Shown here one piece after another: positions 43,514-55,879 of a stretch of 64,000 bases of DNA (its first letter is position 1; each line of letters begins with the position of its first letter). The translations under genes were made by a program, and so were the position numbers. The stretch is from Ricinus communis (Eukaryota > Streptophyta > Magnoliopsida > Malpighiales > Euphorbiaceae). Below the pieces are notes generated by a model. The model saw nothing but the letters and a program-made list of their open reading frames with translations. It was not told the DNA's origin and did not search any database. The DNA lies in contig NC_063258.1 of assembly GCF_019578655.1 (NCBI RefSeq), positions 7,754,802-7,818,801 of the forward strand, in the 5' to 3' direction.

Positions 43514-44398
43514 GTGATGCCATTTGGACTCACCAATGGCCCAAGTACCTTTATGAGATTGATGAACCATGTACTTAGAAATTTTTTACGAAAATTTATG
43601 GTTGTGTATTTTGATGACATTTTAGTGTATAGTTGGTCTTTAGATGAACATGTTTCTCATCTTAGACAAGTCCTACAATGTCTTAGGAATGAGCAATTGT
43701 ACGTCAACTTGTCAAAATGTGTGTTTTGCTCGAACACTACTATTTACTTAGGATTTGTAGTTTCTATGGATGGGCTATGTGTTGATGAGGAAAAGGTCTG
43801 CGCTATCAAGGAGTGGCCTACCCCTACTACAGCGACCATGGTGCGATCTTTCTTAGGGTTGGCTGGATTTTATAGGTGGTTTGTGAGGGATTTTAGCTCA
43901 ATAGCCGCGCCCCTACATGAGTTGACAAAGAAGGGCACCACCATTACTTGGGAGCCGAAGCATGAGGCAGCCTTCATGACCCCTAAGGATCGCCTACGCC
44001 ATGTTCCTTTGCTACAGTTACCGAACTTCAACAAAACCTTTGAGGTTGAGTGCGACGCCTCCAATATCAGGATAGGTGGAGTTCTTATTCAAGAACGCCA
44101 CCCCATTGCATATTTCAGCGAGAAATTGTCCGGCGCCACTCTTAACTATCCTACTTATGATAAAGAGCTTTATGCTTTTATTCGGGTATTGAAGACATGG
44201 CAACATTATTTGTGGCCTAAGGAGTTCGTCATCCATACGGAACATGAGGCCTTGGCTTATCTCAAGCACCAATCCACCCTTGGCCGTCAGCATGCTAGGT
44301 GGGTAGAGTTCATGGAGACCTTTCCATATGTGGTGCTTCATAAAAAAGGTAAGGAGAATGTGGTAGCCGACGCTCTTTCTCGTAGGTATGTTCTCTAG
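43514..44398 (+). pseudogene. RT palm/thumb and RNase H (F)
   Basis: 294 open codons. [20 protein letters not shown], then the catalytic [11 protein letters not shown] (Y-F-D-D encoded at 43607-43618), [18 protein letters not shown], and [20 protein letters not shown]. RNase H has [59 protein letters not shown] (the H-T-E-H replaces the usual T-D-H, so one acidic position is Glu) and [14 protein letters not shown] before the stop. This is the best preserved pol stretch in the window, but it is open only downstream of stops in the RT fingers. Confidence 0.9.
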
Positions 44399-44783
44399 TC
44401 TTCCCTTGATGCAAAAGTCTTTGGGTTTTTCTTTAATTAAGGAATTATATAAGCATGATACTTTCTTTAAATTTATTTATGACACTTGCGCATCTCAAGG
44501 AGCCTTGGGTACCTATTTCCTTAACCAAGGGTACCTCTATAAGGGTGGGAAATTATGCATTCCATCGTCTTCTATTAGGGGTCTCCTAATCAAGGAAGCA
44601 CATGAGAGTAGAGCACATTTCGGGATAGCCAAAACTGTAGCCGCTCTTAAAGAACACTTTTATTGGCCACACATGACTAAACTAGTAACTAAATTTTGCA
44701 ATGCTTTTGTCACTTGCCATAAAGCCAAGTCTAGGTCAAGCCCCTCACTCTACACACCCTTACCCATATCACGAGCACCCTAG
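44388..44783 (+). pseudogene. Integrase zinc-binding domain (F)
   Basis: 131 codons in a new frame. HESRAHFGIAKTVAALKEHF (first His pair region, about residues 68-87), FYWPHMTKLVTKFC and FVTCHKAKSR supply the H-H-C-C ligands. A stop follows YTPLPISRAP at 44781. Confidence 0.85.
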
Positions 44784-44789
44784 GAGGAT

Positions 44790-45677
44790 ATGTCCATGGA
44801 TTTTATGATAGGGTTGCTAAGATCTAAGAAAGGGAGGGACTCTAATTTTGTGGTGGTCGATCGATTCTCTAAGATGGCTCATTTTATACCATGTAAGTTC
44901 ACCAACAATGCTTCTGATTGTGCTTCTTTATTCTTTGAGCATGTGGTTCGCTTACATGGTATTCCACGTACTATAGTTAGTGATAGAGACGTGAAATTTG
45001 TTAGCCATTTTTGGAGAACATTATGGGGTAAGTTAGGTACCAGTGTTCTATTCTCTACTAGCTATCACCCTTAAACTGATGGCCAAACGGAAGTGACCAA
45101 CCGAACCTTAGGGACCTTGCTTAGGACAATGCTTAGGGCCAACCCGCGCCGTTAGGAGCACTTACTTGCTTTTGTTGAGTTTTCTTATAACAGGTCTATC
45201 CATTCAGCTACGAAGATGACCCCGTTTGAGGTGGTGTATGGCCGCAACCCTTTATCGCCTTTGGACTTGGTGCTGCATCCTTTGAAGGATGGAGACCACA
45301 TCCGTGGAGCTGCACGGGCTGAGATGATTCAGGATTTGCATGCTAAGACTAAGGAGCAGCTGGAACGGAGAGCCAGGCAGCTGGAACATAAGGCCAACAA
45401 GGGCCGACAACGTATCACATTTGCTCCTAAGGACCTTGTCTGGTTGCACTTAAGGAAGGAGCATTTCCCATCTAGGAGACATTCCAAACTAGCCCCGAGG
45501 GAGATGGACCCTTCAAGGTCTTGGAAGCATATGGACCTAATGCCTACAAGTTGGAGCTTCCTAGTGACTATGGGGAGCACGCGACCTACAGCGTCGCTAA
45601 CTTGTCTCCTTACACTCCACCAGACCTTGACATTAACGAATCAGGGACGATTTTCGAGGCCAAGAAGGGGAGAGTGA
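44790..45677 (+). pseudogene. Integrase core and C-terminal domain (F)
   Basis: 44790-45074: [20 protein letters not shown] (first catalytic Asp in SMDF), [14 protein letters not shown] and [15 protein letters not shown] (second Asp), to a stop at 45073. 45076-45160 continues TDGQTEVTNRTL (Glu of the triad) to another stop. 45216-45677 holds TPFEVVYGRNPLSPLDLV, a basic linker RRARQLEHKANKGRQRITFA and DLVWLHLRKEHFPSRR, then leaves the expected frame after about 45490. Confidence 0.85.
45662..45674 (+). promoter_or_regulatory. Polypurine tract of F
   Basis: AAGAAGGGGAGAG immediately before the 3' LTR start TGATACAGTTCC. Confidence 0.85.
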
Positions 45678-46741
45678 TACAGTTCCACCATTGACATTGA
45701 CGGAGGCTCAAGAGGAAGACATGTCGAGCTTTCATTCAAATGGACCTATCACAGGGGCTCGTACCAAAGCTATTGCTCAAGCCACTTTGAGCATTGTCGC
45801 CAAGGCCTTTGCAAGGAATGGAGCGTCCTCAATTTCCACACCTACCTTCAAGATTTTATCATTGTCTACTTGGCATGAAGAGACTTCCTAAACTTAAACT
45901 TTCATCTTTGGGTTTGTATTGCTATTTGCTTTTATTTTTTATTTGTATTTATTTAGCTTGTTTTCCTTTATTAGAAATCTAGGTTTAAAGTTCCCATATA
46001 TATGGGATATTGGTTTTGTTTTATGGCACGTTGAATTTTATACATGGAATTTGAGAGAGCTTTGGACTCCTCCATTGTCTTCGACGCTGCCTCCCTTATT
46101 TGTGCCTACCCTATTCTTAAACACTATCACCCTTTTAATCTACACTCTTGTTTCGAATTAAGTCCATCTTCATTAATTGTTTCGTCCCATTTTCATTTTA
46201 ATGTGGCTGTCCTTTAATTTCCCGAATTGAGAAAGTGGGATCGTGTTTCATTTCCATCATTGTTCGTCCCCAAATTCATTGTAACGTGGTTGGCCTTCAT
46301 CATCCGATTTATATTAGTGGGATTGTGTCCACTTTCCATCATCAAAAGTGGAATTGTGTCCACCTCCTACCGACGTCATTTTGGCCTTTCTTCGTCCGAA
46401 TTGTGATAGTGGGATTGTCCCCACTTTCTATCTTCAAATTAAGTGGAATCGTGTTCACCTCCGACTACATTACTTTGGTTTTCATCAGCCGAATTGTGAA
46501 AGTGGAATTGTCCCCATTTTCAATCTTCATTAAGTGGATCCGTGATCAATCCCCTGCCGACGTCATCTTGGCCTTCACTTGTCCACATTTGTATCCTGTA
46601 TTCATAACACAATTGAGAATTATGATGCCTCCTTTCTAAGGCAGAGGACGTGTCCTCCGTATCCTCCTTTCAAGGCTGCCTTAGACGTCAACAAGAGAAG
46701 CCTTACCACACGTCCTACCTAGATCTGACTCAAGCAAGCCT
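45675..46741 (+). mobile_element. 3' LTR of F, 3'-truncated
   Basis: Matches 32555-33625; more diverged in the first 180 bp (pol tail, GPITGARTKAIAQ) than later. It stops at CAAGCCTTG, about 20 bp before the expected end, and joins an integrase fragment. Confidence 0.85.
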
Positions 46742-47389
46742 TGCCACACCGTTGTGAGTGATAGAGATGCTAAGTTCTTGAGTTACTTTTGGTAAGCTAT
46801 GATTTTCTACTACCTATCATCCACAAACTGATGGTCAGATGGAAGTAGTTAATAGGACTTTGTGTACTCTTTTTTGCATGCTATCATTAAAAAAGCTTGA
46901 AAACTTGGGAAGAATGTTAACCGCATGATGAATTTTCTTATAATAGGAGTGTGCATTCTGCTACTAAATATGCACCTTTTGAAATTTTTTATGGTTTCAA
47001 TCCTTCAACTCCATTAGATTTATCTCATTTGCCCATACATGAGCATATTAATTTAGATGGTGCAAAGAAGGCCGAATATGTGAAACAATTGCATGATAAG
47101 GTGCAGTTAAATATTGAAAAGAGGACGGTGCAATATGTTACTCAAGCTAACAAAGGGCGAAAGAAAGTGATTTTTGAGCCTAGAGATTGCGTTTGGGTAC
47201 ATATGCTAAAAGAAAGGTTTCCAGTTGAAAGGCGTTCTGAACTACTCCCAAGGGGACATGGTCCTTTTTAAGTTGTTGGAAGGATCAATAACAATGCCTA
47301 TAAACTTGATTTACCTGCTGAGTATAATGTTAGTCCTACTTTCAATGTTGCTAATTTAACTCTCTTTGATGTAGGTTATGATTTGAGGA
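46742..47389 (+). pseudogene. Integrase end of a G-family element
   Basis: Begins with a TVVSDRDAKFLSYFW-like core segment (46746-46795), then a broken HPQTDGQMEVVNRTL-like part. 46951-47271 reads HSATKYAPFEIFYGFNPSTP, a basic helix and VIFEPRDCVWVHMLKERFP. 47272-47389 has VGRINNNAYKLDLPAEYNV and FNVANLTLFDVGYDLR, the GPY/F-type C-terminus. It then reads directly into LTR G coding tail; the polypurine tract and LTR start are missing. Confidence 0.8.
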
Positions 47390-48261
47390 CAAGTAGCCAA
47401 CTAAGTCAAAGAGATCAAGTTCCAAGCCTAAGTGATCCATTATTCGTCGAGGGAGGCCTGATTGCAAGAGCTAGATCCAAGAGAATGAATGAGGCCTTAA
47501 ATGGTCTTATTCAAGATATTTGGGCCAAGCCTTCTATGCCACATGAAGAGTTAGAGTTAATCAAGCCTAATCTTGTCATTAACCTAATTCAACATGTTGG
47601 GCCATAAATCCTTAAGTTTTGGATGAAATTTTATTGAAGGGAATAAGGGAAGGCCGAGTTCTTAAAGAGGAAGCAAGGAAAGAAGCTTAAAGAGGAAACA
47701 AGGAGGCTCATGCTTGTAAGCTTAACCTAAGCGCCTAATTTTGTTTAGGAAACAAGGGCAGCCACCCCTTGTAGTTATTTATGAATATTAGATGTTGATT
47801 TAGTCCATTCTTCCTATATCAAAGATTGTCTAAATCATTGTAGTTTACTTATTTTGTTATTTAGGAAACTTCTAATTTAGTCTTTGATTTTTATTTTCCT
47901 ATTCTAGTTTCTGCCTAAACGTGTAAAGGAAGCTAAGGTTTTATTTTTGGCTATTTAAGTACTATAGCTGAATGGTTCAAGGTTAATGAGGATTTTTACT
48001 ATTGATTCCATTCAGAGAATTCAATTCTTAGTTCTTCTAAAACTTGTGAACTTATCAAGACTTGTTCTTGTGGCATTCTTTAAGACTTATCACTCACCTT
48101 CTTTGTAATCTTGAGTGCGGCATCCAAAACCTTTTCTATACCAAGGTTCACAATTCTAGTAAAGTGTTAAGTCAAGGCCTTTGTTCGTGAATCTGATGTT
48201 AGACATTCTTTGCAACAATTCTGCAATGTGTTTCTTGCAAATCCTCACAAGAATCACATCA
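47390..48261 (+). mobile_element. 3' LTR G
   Basis: 872 bp matching the solo LTR G from its position 34 onward, ending ...AGAATCACATCA at 48261. The start of the LTR is deleted so that the ORF 47383-47607 runs across (DPLFVEGGLIARARSKRM). Confidence 0.8.
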
Positions 48262-48504
48262 CCTATATTCTTATATTGTTCATTTCTTTTGTGCCTCTCT
48301 TTCCAATCTCTGTCTAGTATGATGGTGTGATTTATTTGGGGTGCATAAACGCGACTGCTAAGTTAAAGCCCGTGAAAGTGGCAATCATAGGCATTGATAA
48401 ATGCTTTAACAAATGCGAAGGAAGAAAATTAGTTGATTGAGTAGTGATATCATTCTCTAAATGATCGCGGACGAATCATCTAGAGGAAAGAGGGAACAAC
48501 GAGA
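48262..48504 (-). repeat. Background repeat B, minus
   Basis: CCTATATTCTTATATTG to GGGAACAACGAGAATCGA; B orientation minus. It borders a gypsy internal fragment at about 48505. Confidence 0.75.
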
Positions 48505-49094
48505 ATCGATTCCTTCAACAGAGCTTTGTAATTCCTCTACAACATTAATATTTTTATTTTCGCTCTCTAAAACGCTCTTTTTATTTTCACTCTCTAAAGC
48601 ACTCTTTTTATTTTCTATCTCTTTCTTTTCAACCTCTACTCTCATTCTTTCCATTTTGCATTCGTCTTCATACACTTCTTTTACTAAAAGTGGTGCAAGT
48701 ATAGTCTTTCTTCCATCCTTGGTGAATGAATACCTATTGAGGTACCCATTATGCATCGCCCTCCTATCAAATTGCCATGGTCTCCCAAGCAAAATATAAC
48801 TAGTATGCATAAGTACTATATCGCACAACACCTCTTCATGATATTTACCATAGAAAATGAAATAATTGCTTGTTGGTTTACCTTAATCTCACCATAATCA
48901 TTAAGCCATTAAAGCTTATATGGACATGGGTGTGGTATGGTAGGCAACCCCACTATACTAATCAAGAGAGTACTTACAACATTAGTGCAACTCCCACTAT
49001 CAATAATCACATTACACACCTTGCCTTGTACATGACATCTTATGTGAAATAAGTTGTTCCTTTGTTGCTCATGGAAATCTTTTTGATAATACAT
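48505..49094 (-). pseudogene. Protease region of a C-family element
   Basis: 48909-49094 encodes FHIRCHVQGKVCNVIIDSGS with the catalytic D-S-G. 48505-48831, in another frame, encodes SYILLGRPWQFDRRAMHNGY, YSFTKDGRKTILAPL, and then a Glu/Lys/Asn repeat of about 11 residues (ESENKKSALESENKKSVLE) unusual for this linker. It is truncated at about 48505 by B. Confidence 0.8.
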
Positions 49095-49479
49095 CTCTCA
49101 CCCACAACTCACGTGTTTAATACTCAAAATAAATCAGAATTAAACGACATGACAAGTAGAAGACAAAACTAGACTTAATGAACAAGATTAAGCCTAAACA
49201 CAATAAGACATATAAGAACAAGATGTAATAAAGAATTACTATCTTAATGAATGAATAAATGAAAAAAGGACATAATTAAATCACCAAAATAAATATTTTT
49301 TAAAATTGTCTTATGATAACTAACAAAGGTTGAATCTGATTTGATAGAAAACATATTCAAAATAAAAGACAAACAAAGAACAACAATAAGAACCTAATTA
49401 AAAGAAAGAAAAGAGAAACACAAAAAATCAGAATTGACTAATGAAAATATGAAAGGATTAAACCTGATCTAGAGCCAAA
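49095..49479 (-). mobile_element. Leader of the C-family element
   Basis: A-rich on the plus strand, no ORF. gag is absent: the leader passes directly to protease-side sequence near 49094, implying an internal deletion. Confidence 0.55.
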
Positions 49480-49491
49480 GTTCTGATACCA
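49480..49491 (-). promoter_or_regulatory. Primer-binding site of LTR C element, tRNA-iMet type
   Basis: Minus strand TGGTATCAGAAC, one mismatch to the iMet PBS, followed by TTTGGCTC as in element I. Confidence 0.85.
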
Positions 49492-49493
49492 AA

Positions 49494-50291
49494 TATTATG
49501 GAACCTCCATGAATAAGCTTAAAAACCCCTTTTAAATTACAGACAACCAATACATTAATATGAAAACCCAAGAAACAATTCAGTTTAATCTTTAAAAGGT
49601 TAGAAAATAGATTTCTTAGAAGGATGATCAAGAATTAGAATTTTGAAAATTTATTCATAAATCCCAATATCGAAACACTCTACAATAAGATGATCAATCT
49701 ACTTGAATATTTCTTAAGCATGCATTCTACACAAGAACACAAATAAAGCAAACAGCTTTAAGGTTTAATAACCAATTATCATTCAAATCCAACTTCTACA
49801 TAATTTTCATTACATAAAAGTTCGTACTAGCCTTATATAAGCCACTCAAAATAAGCCATAAAAACCTAATTTATATAAGTCATATAGATGGGCCTTATAA
49901 TATAAGCCAAGTTAGGCCCAAAGTTTTCATATACTCCAATTCAGCTTCTTTGGTCTTTTTAAGGCCAATTAGATTCATTTAAGCTCAATAAACTGAATTA
50001 GATTATTAAGCCTTGAACTTAAATCCAATTCTTCAAGCTTTGATGTATTCTTAGCCCAAATATCTTGGATAAGCTCATTGACTTGTAATTTGAATCAAAC
50101 TAGGACTCCTATTTGAATTAGGATTCCTTTTATTTCTTAAACTCCTAATATCATCAGGACTCCTAGCAGGACTAGGATTCCTAGTGGAGTAAGGACTCCT
50201 TATTAGATTAGGGTTCCTTGAGCTAGTAGGATTTGCATCATCAAGACTCCTTGTTGAAGTAGGATTCATTGTGCTAGTTTGGTTTGTATCA
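49494..50291 (-). mobile_element. 5' LTR C
   Basis: About 798 bp; starts TGATACAAACC at 50291 and ends ...GGTTCCATAA (CA end mutated) near 49494 on the minus strand. Minisatellite at 50095-50275. About 110 bp shorter than the solo LTR C at 15617-16526. Confidence 0.85.
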
Positions 50292-53200
50292 CCTTGTGTT
50301 TAAATGAATTCAATTTGATCTTTATGCTTAGTTGTATATAAGAGAATAAAGAACTTATGATTTCTTTCTTTATCGGATTCGAAATTTATTTTCTCATTCT
50401 ATTAGTTTATTTTATGCCTCTATTTCTAATCTCTATCTAGTATGATGGTTTTGTTTCATCTGAGGAGCATAAAAACGTATTGAGTGAAAGCTCATAGAAG
50501 CGGCAATCATAGGCACCTATCCAATGCTTGGATAAATGTGAAGAAAGAAAATTAGTTGATCATGTATTTATATCATTCTCTAAATGATCACAAATAAATC
50601 TTCTAGAAGAAAGAGCGAACAACGAGAATTGAAGCACGCCCAATATTCCTATACAGGATTTGCACAATTAGAATCTCCATTATTCCTTGTTCCTCTAGGC
50701 ATGATGACTTCTATGACATAAGGATTGGCGTAAAGAATCATAGGAACTCAATTAATGAGCTTGACTGGTAGCATTAGGGCTTAACTTGATGATCAAGCAG
50801 GACGAGACCTAAATGCACAAGCATAAGAGAGAAATCATATTTTCTTTATTAATCCACGTGTAATACAAGCGGCAATGTAAGCATTTTGATGTTCGAGACA
50901 CATATAATGAAATAATTTAGGTTAGATTATTATTGGGTATGGCTACGTGAATTTTTCCTTGTTTTTGTTAAGGTGGCTCATAAAATTTAGAACTACAAGA
51001 ATTGTTGACTAGTCAACTACTCTCTCGTATTATAAAATTCACATACAACTAAATACTTGAGGGTAGTAAGCATATTATTTGAGTTTTCTACCTTGTAGGA
51101 AATCAAGATATAGGTTCTTTTAAGAATATTGTGGACTTAGCAAACATAGACTTATCAGTTATGTCCTTCAATTTTTTTGTACTCTTTGTCGACCTTTGTG
51201 TTTAAGTAAATTTGATTTGATCCTTTTGCTTAGCTGTATGGAAGAGATTAAAGAACTTATGATTTCTTTCCTTATTAAATCTAAAATCCCACCTAAGTAT
51301 TCATTTTATTCATTCCTTTTGTTCCACTCTATCTAATTTCTGTTTGGTTTGTGGTTTACTTTTATTTGGCGAGCAAAAATATGAGTGTTGATTGAAAGCG
51401 CATTGAAGCGGCAATCATAGGCACCGATACAGTTCTTGGACAAATGCAAATAAAGAAAATTAAATTAATCGATTATTGATTTCATTCTCAGAATGACCAC
51501 GAACAAAACTTTTAGAGGAAAGAGGGAACTTCGAGAATCGAGGCACGCTCAAATATTCCAATTCAGATTTGCACCATAGGGATCTCCATCATTCCATGTT
51601 CCTCTAAGCACAAGGACTCGTGATGACATAAGGGTTGGCGTAAGGAATGATAGGAATGCAATTGACAAGCTTGATTAGTGGCTTAGAGCGTGACTTAATG
51701 ATCTAGCAGGACGAGACATAATTCCACACGCATAACATAGAAATTATGTTGCTTTCGATATCCAAGCAGGAATGTGCGTGTTCCGATTTTTGGGACGCAT
51801 ATAATTATGTAAATTGGGCTGGGGTGTTATTAGGTAACCCTACGCGAATCTTTCCTTATTTTTATTATTCTAGCTCAGCAAAATTTGGGACTACGGGAGT
51901 TGTTGACCAATGAACTCCTCTTTGTCTAGTACAATGGTTTGGTTTTATTTGGCAAGAATAAACACCACTATTGAGACAAAGTACATGGAAGAGCAATTAT
52001 AGATGCCAATACAATGCTTAGACGAATGCAAAGAAAGAAAATTAGTTGATCGAGTATTGATTTCATTCTCTAAATTATCACAGATGAATCTTCTAGAGGA
52101 AAGAGTGAACGACGAGAATCGAGGCACGACCTAATATTTCGATTCAAGATTTGCACCATTCGGATCTCTATCATTCCATGTTTCTCTAGGCACGAGGACT
52201 CCCGATGACATAAGGATTGGCACAAGAAATCATGGGAATGCAATTGATAAGCTGGACTAGTAGCATTGGGGCGTGACTTGATAATCTAGCAAGACGAGAC
52301 CCAAATCCACACTAGTAATGGAGAAATCATATTTCTTTCGATTAATCCAAGCGGAAATGTGCGTGTTTTGATGTTTGAGACGCACATAATTATGTAATTT
52401 GGCTAGGGTGTTATTAGGTATGCCCATGTGAATTTTTCCTTGTTTTTGTTATTCTAGCTCAGAAAATTTTAAACTGCGAGAGTTGTTGACCAATCAACTC
52501 CTTTTTGGTTCTTGATTTGATTAGAGTTTATTCATCACTCTTTGTTTATTTATTCATATTTAGCTTCTAGTTTCTTCTTCTTATGGAATGAGGCTTGCAC
52601 ACTATAAACATTGCATGCAACTGAATACTTGAGGTCGGTGAATATATTATTTTAGTTTTCTACCTTGTAGGAAATCAAGTTATGGTTTCTTTCAAGAACT
52701 TTGCAGAATTATCAAGACTCGTGCTAACGAACTTAGACTTATTGCTCACGTCCTTCTTTTCTTTGGTCTTCTTCATATACCCTTGTGATTTATCGGGACC
52801 GAAATCCTATGTATGTTCTTATTTTGTTTATTTCTTTTGTGCCACTCCTTCTAATTTATGTCTAGTTTGATGGTTTGGTTTTATTTGAAAGCGCTTGCAA
52901 GAGGTAGTTATAGGCACCGATATGATGCTTGGCCAATCGCAAAGAAAGAAAATTAGTTGAACGAGTATGATATCATCTTCAGAATAATCACGGATGAATC
53001 TTTTAGAGGAAATAAGGAATGACAAAAATTAAGGTATGCCCCAATATGCCTATTAAGGATTTGCACCATAGGGATCTCCATCATTCCATATTCCTCTAGG
53101 CACGAGGACTCCTGATGACATAAGGATTGGTGTAAGGAATTATGGGAACACAATTGACAAGCTTGATCAGTGGCATTATGGCGGGACTTGATAATCTAGC

Positions 53201-53592
53201 AGGACGAGACATAAATTCACATGCGTAATGGAGAAAACATGTTGCTTTCTATTAATCCAAGCAGGAATATGTGCCTTTTGATGTTTGTGATGCATAATTA
53301 TCTAAATTCGGTTAGGATGTTATTAGGTATGCCCCCACGAATTCTCCCTTATTTTCATTATTTTGGCTTATAAAATTTGGGACTATGAGAGTTATTGACC
53401 AGTCAACTCCTCTATGTCTAGTATGATAGTTTGGTTTTATTTGAGGAGCATAACCATGACTATTAATAGAAAGCTCATGGAAGCAGCAACCATAGGCATT
53501 GATCCAATACTTGGACAAATGCGAAAAAAGAAAATTATTTGATCGAGTATTGATATCATTCTTCGAATGATCATAAATAACTTTTATAGAGG
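50292..53592 (-). repeat. Background repeat B array, minus
   Basis: The (G/A)GCTCA-AAAATTT marker recurs near 50971, 51868, 52456 and 53366 (spacing about 900, 590 and 910 bp). Two units share one deletion joining CAACTCCTC to TGTCTAGTA (51913-51935 and 53403-53420), so the short form was itself copied. Decayed versions of the small ORF occur in each unit (for example 52953-53153, minus). Confidence 0.8.
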
Positions 53593-54339
53593 TGATATGG
53601 ACCAGCCTAGGAATGGGCATGGAAAGCTTGAAGATGATGGACAAGAGTTGTTATATCAAGGCTAGATAGAGAAAGCTAAGGATCTTAAGGAATATGGATA
53701 TAGAGAGCAAGATCAAGATTAAGTCCAATGGGCCAAGGATCCAAAAGCCTTGCCATAAGGCCCTATGTCTAGATCAAGAGCTAAGAAGTATCAAGAGGCC
53801 TTAACAAAGCATATCCAAGGCTTAGCATGCCACATGCAGGCGGACAAAGGAGATTATTTAAGACAAGATAGTGTGGATCATATCTCTTTTAATATATTAC
53901 AAGTCCAAGTTCAAGATGGGCCAATCTACAAGCCACACTTAGGCTTTAGTTTAAGCTTGTTATTTGTGTCTATTTAGCTTACACTTAAATAAGGCCCATA
54001 CCCATTAAATTAGGATTTTCTTTAGTTGTTATGGGCGACTACTTATATGTTTTAGCTTAATTAGGAATTGTCTTTAGTTATCTTTAAATTAGGAAGATTA
54101 TCTTTATCCTTTTGAAATATGTTTCCTAAGCAAGCTAGGATTAAGGTTTTTTGAGGCTTATAAAGCCTAAACAAATTTCTTTGTAGAATTCAACTTTTAT
54201 TAATAATAGTTCAAGTATTTTTCCTTTCAAAGTTGTTGCTCTGGACCTTGTGTTCTTGAGTAAATGCAATCAAACTTATCAAATCATTTGAAACTTCATC
54301 ATTGAAATCTTGGCGCAATTGTCTTTCTATCTTCTTTGG
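53593..54339 (+). mobile_element. LTR H with pol tail
   Basis: Starts TGATATGGACCAGCC after B. 53765-53950 encodes GPMSRSRAKKYQEALTKHIQ, the tail seen in other LTRs. U5-like CAAACTTATCAAATCA is near 54272. The end is uncertain: at about 54339 it meets another element's interior. Confidence 0.65.
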
Positions 54340-54995
54340 CTTAGGTTTAGGATTATAAAAATTTTGCTGACACTTTTCATAATAATCATCATTCTTTCTT
54401 CCTGATAATCTATCACAAGATTGATAAAGAAGATCTCAATTTCCTCTAGCAAACTCTTCTTGATAAAACATCTCTCACACACACAATTTGATGTGTTTAA
54501 CACTCAAAGTAAAGATATTTACACTCATGTTTCACTCAATTAGGCTTCTACCCTCTAATGAGCTCACCACTTTACCTTTTACCACTCAATCTCTACTCTT
54601 TGGCACTTATAATGGCTGAAATAATCAAATACCAAATGACAAAAGTTGTAATAACTTAATAACCAACAAATCAAATTTAGGAAACACAAGAACACGAATT
54701 AAGAAAATGAAACTAGACTTAATGAACAAAATTATGTCTAAACAAAACAAAACACCCAAGAATAAGATAAACTAACGAAAAATTAAGCTTGATGAACGAA
54801 CTAAACTAAAAGGACAGATTTGATTTTATAGAATAAAGAATGTATTTAACACTTAAGAAACAAAGGGAACAAATGAATTGGACTCTAAAAATAGTAAGGA
54901 ATATGAATTGAATAAGAAAAATACTCTGGACAAGAAAACAATTCACAAATTTCTTTCTTGACATTAAAGAAAATGAATCAACCAAAAACAATAAA
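54340..54995 (-). mobile_element. Internal remnant behind LTR C2
   Basis: 54340-54473 (minus) encodes MFYQEEFARGN, a stop, then a KCQQNFYNPKPKPKK-like piece, clearly related to the N-terminus of the E ORF. 54474-54995 is an A-rich leader. No standard PBS was found beside the LTR end at 54996. Confidence 0.6.
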
Positions 54996-55879
54996 TGATA
55001 CGAATGTGGCTAAGTTGTTCCAAACCCATATTCAATGTTGATGTCTTCACCAAGGATCGTTCACCTAATCAAGCAAAGAAACTCTAACTCCCAACAAGAC
55101 CCTTAAATAACTCGTACTTAAGAACCTTAATTATAAAGAATTAAAGGCTGTTTAACATAAACAAAAGTTTAGATTAAACTAAGTTTGTAAAATACCAAAC
55201 CTTCACTTAATAAAGTCATCAAGTTCATAAAGAATAAAAGAAGAGAATTAACTCTAAAATAATCAATATTCAATGACTCCCTTTATATAGAAATTTGTAC
55301 TAGCTTATGTAGGCCTTAAAAATACCTAGTTCTATAATGATAAAGAAACAAATAATAAGAAGATTAGGAATAGAACTCCTAAACTAAAAGGACAACTTAA
55401 AACAAGACTCCTAACTATTAAAAGACTTCTTAAATGAACAAAAACTACTAAATGTCCAACCCAAGCCTATATAATAAACATGGCAATTGAGCTTAAATAA
55501 CATGTGATATACGGCCTATTCTTGAGTATTGGACTCTAAGTAGCTTGACTTATTTATTTTGGACTTATCTTGACTTGTTCATGATTCCATATGTTGGATT
55601 AAGTTAATAAAAGTATCTTGAGGCCCATTGTTTTGTTTAAGCCCAATCTCACTTGGACTCTGAATCTGACTAGGACACCTAGTTGGATTAGGATTCCTAG
55701 TGGAAATAGGATTACTTTCATCGCTTGAACTCCTAATATCATCATGACTCCTTGCTGGATTAGGATTCCTAGTGGAATTAGTATTTCTTATTAAAGTAGG
55801 ATTCCTTGAGCAAGTAGGATTTCCATTATTAGGATTCCTTATTGAAGCAGGATTCCTTATGCTATATGGGTTCTTATCA
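54996..55879 (-). mobile_element. LTR C2, minus copy
   Basis: 884 bp; minus strand TGATAAGAACCC at 55879 to ...CCACATTCGTATCA at 54996, matching the solo C2 at 24669-25537. Minisatellite at 55670-55860 (GGATTCCTAGTGG / ATCATGACTCCTTG words). Confidence 0.85.

Larger units (their letters stand above)
32555..46741 (+). mobile_element. Gypsy element F with amplified gag-pro segment
   Basis: Plus-strand order: 5' LTR, Met-type PBS, leader, gag, four tandem copies of zinc knuckle plus protease (35878-42941), RT, RNase H, integrase, polypurine tract, 3' LTR. RT/RNase H/INT motifs are of the Met-primed chromovirus-like type. Length is about 14.2 kb, inflated by the amplification (about 3.2 kb) and a 2.84-kb solo LTR. 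Flanks do not match (LTR C left, integrase remnant right) and the 3' LTR lacks its last 20 or so bases, so the outer ends were rearranged. Not autonomous. Confidence 0.85.

Noticed and set aside
48461..48799. 112-codon plus-strand ORF rich in Phe/Leu/Ser as a membrane protein
   Set aside because: Reverse-strand reading of a Glu/Lys-rich protease linker; hydrophobicity is a complement effect.
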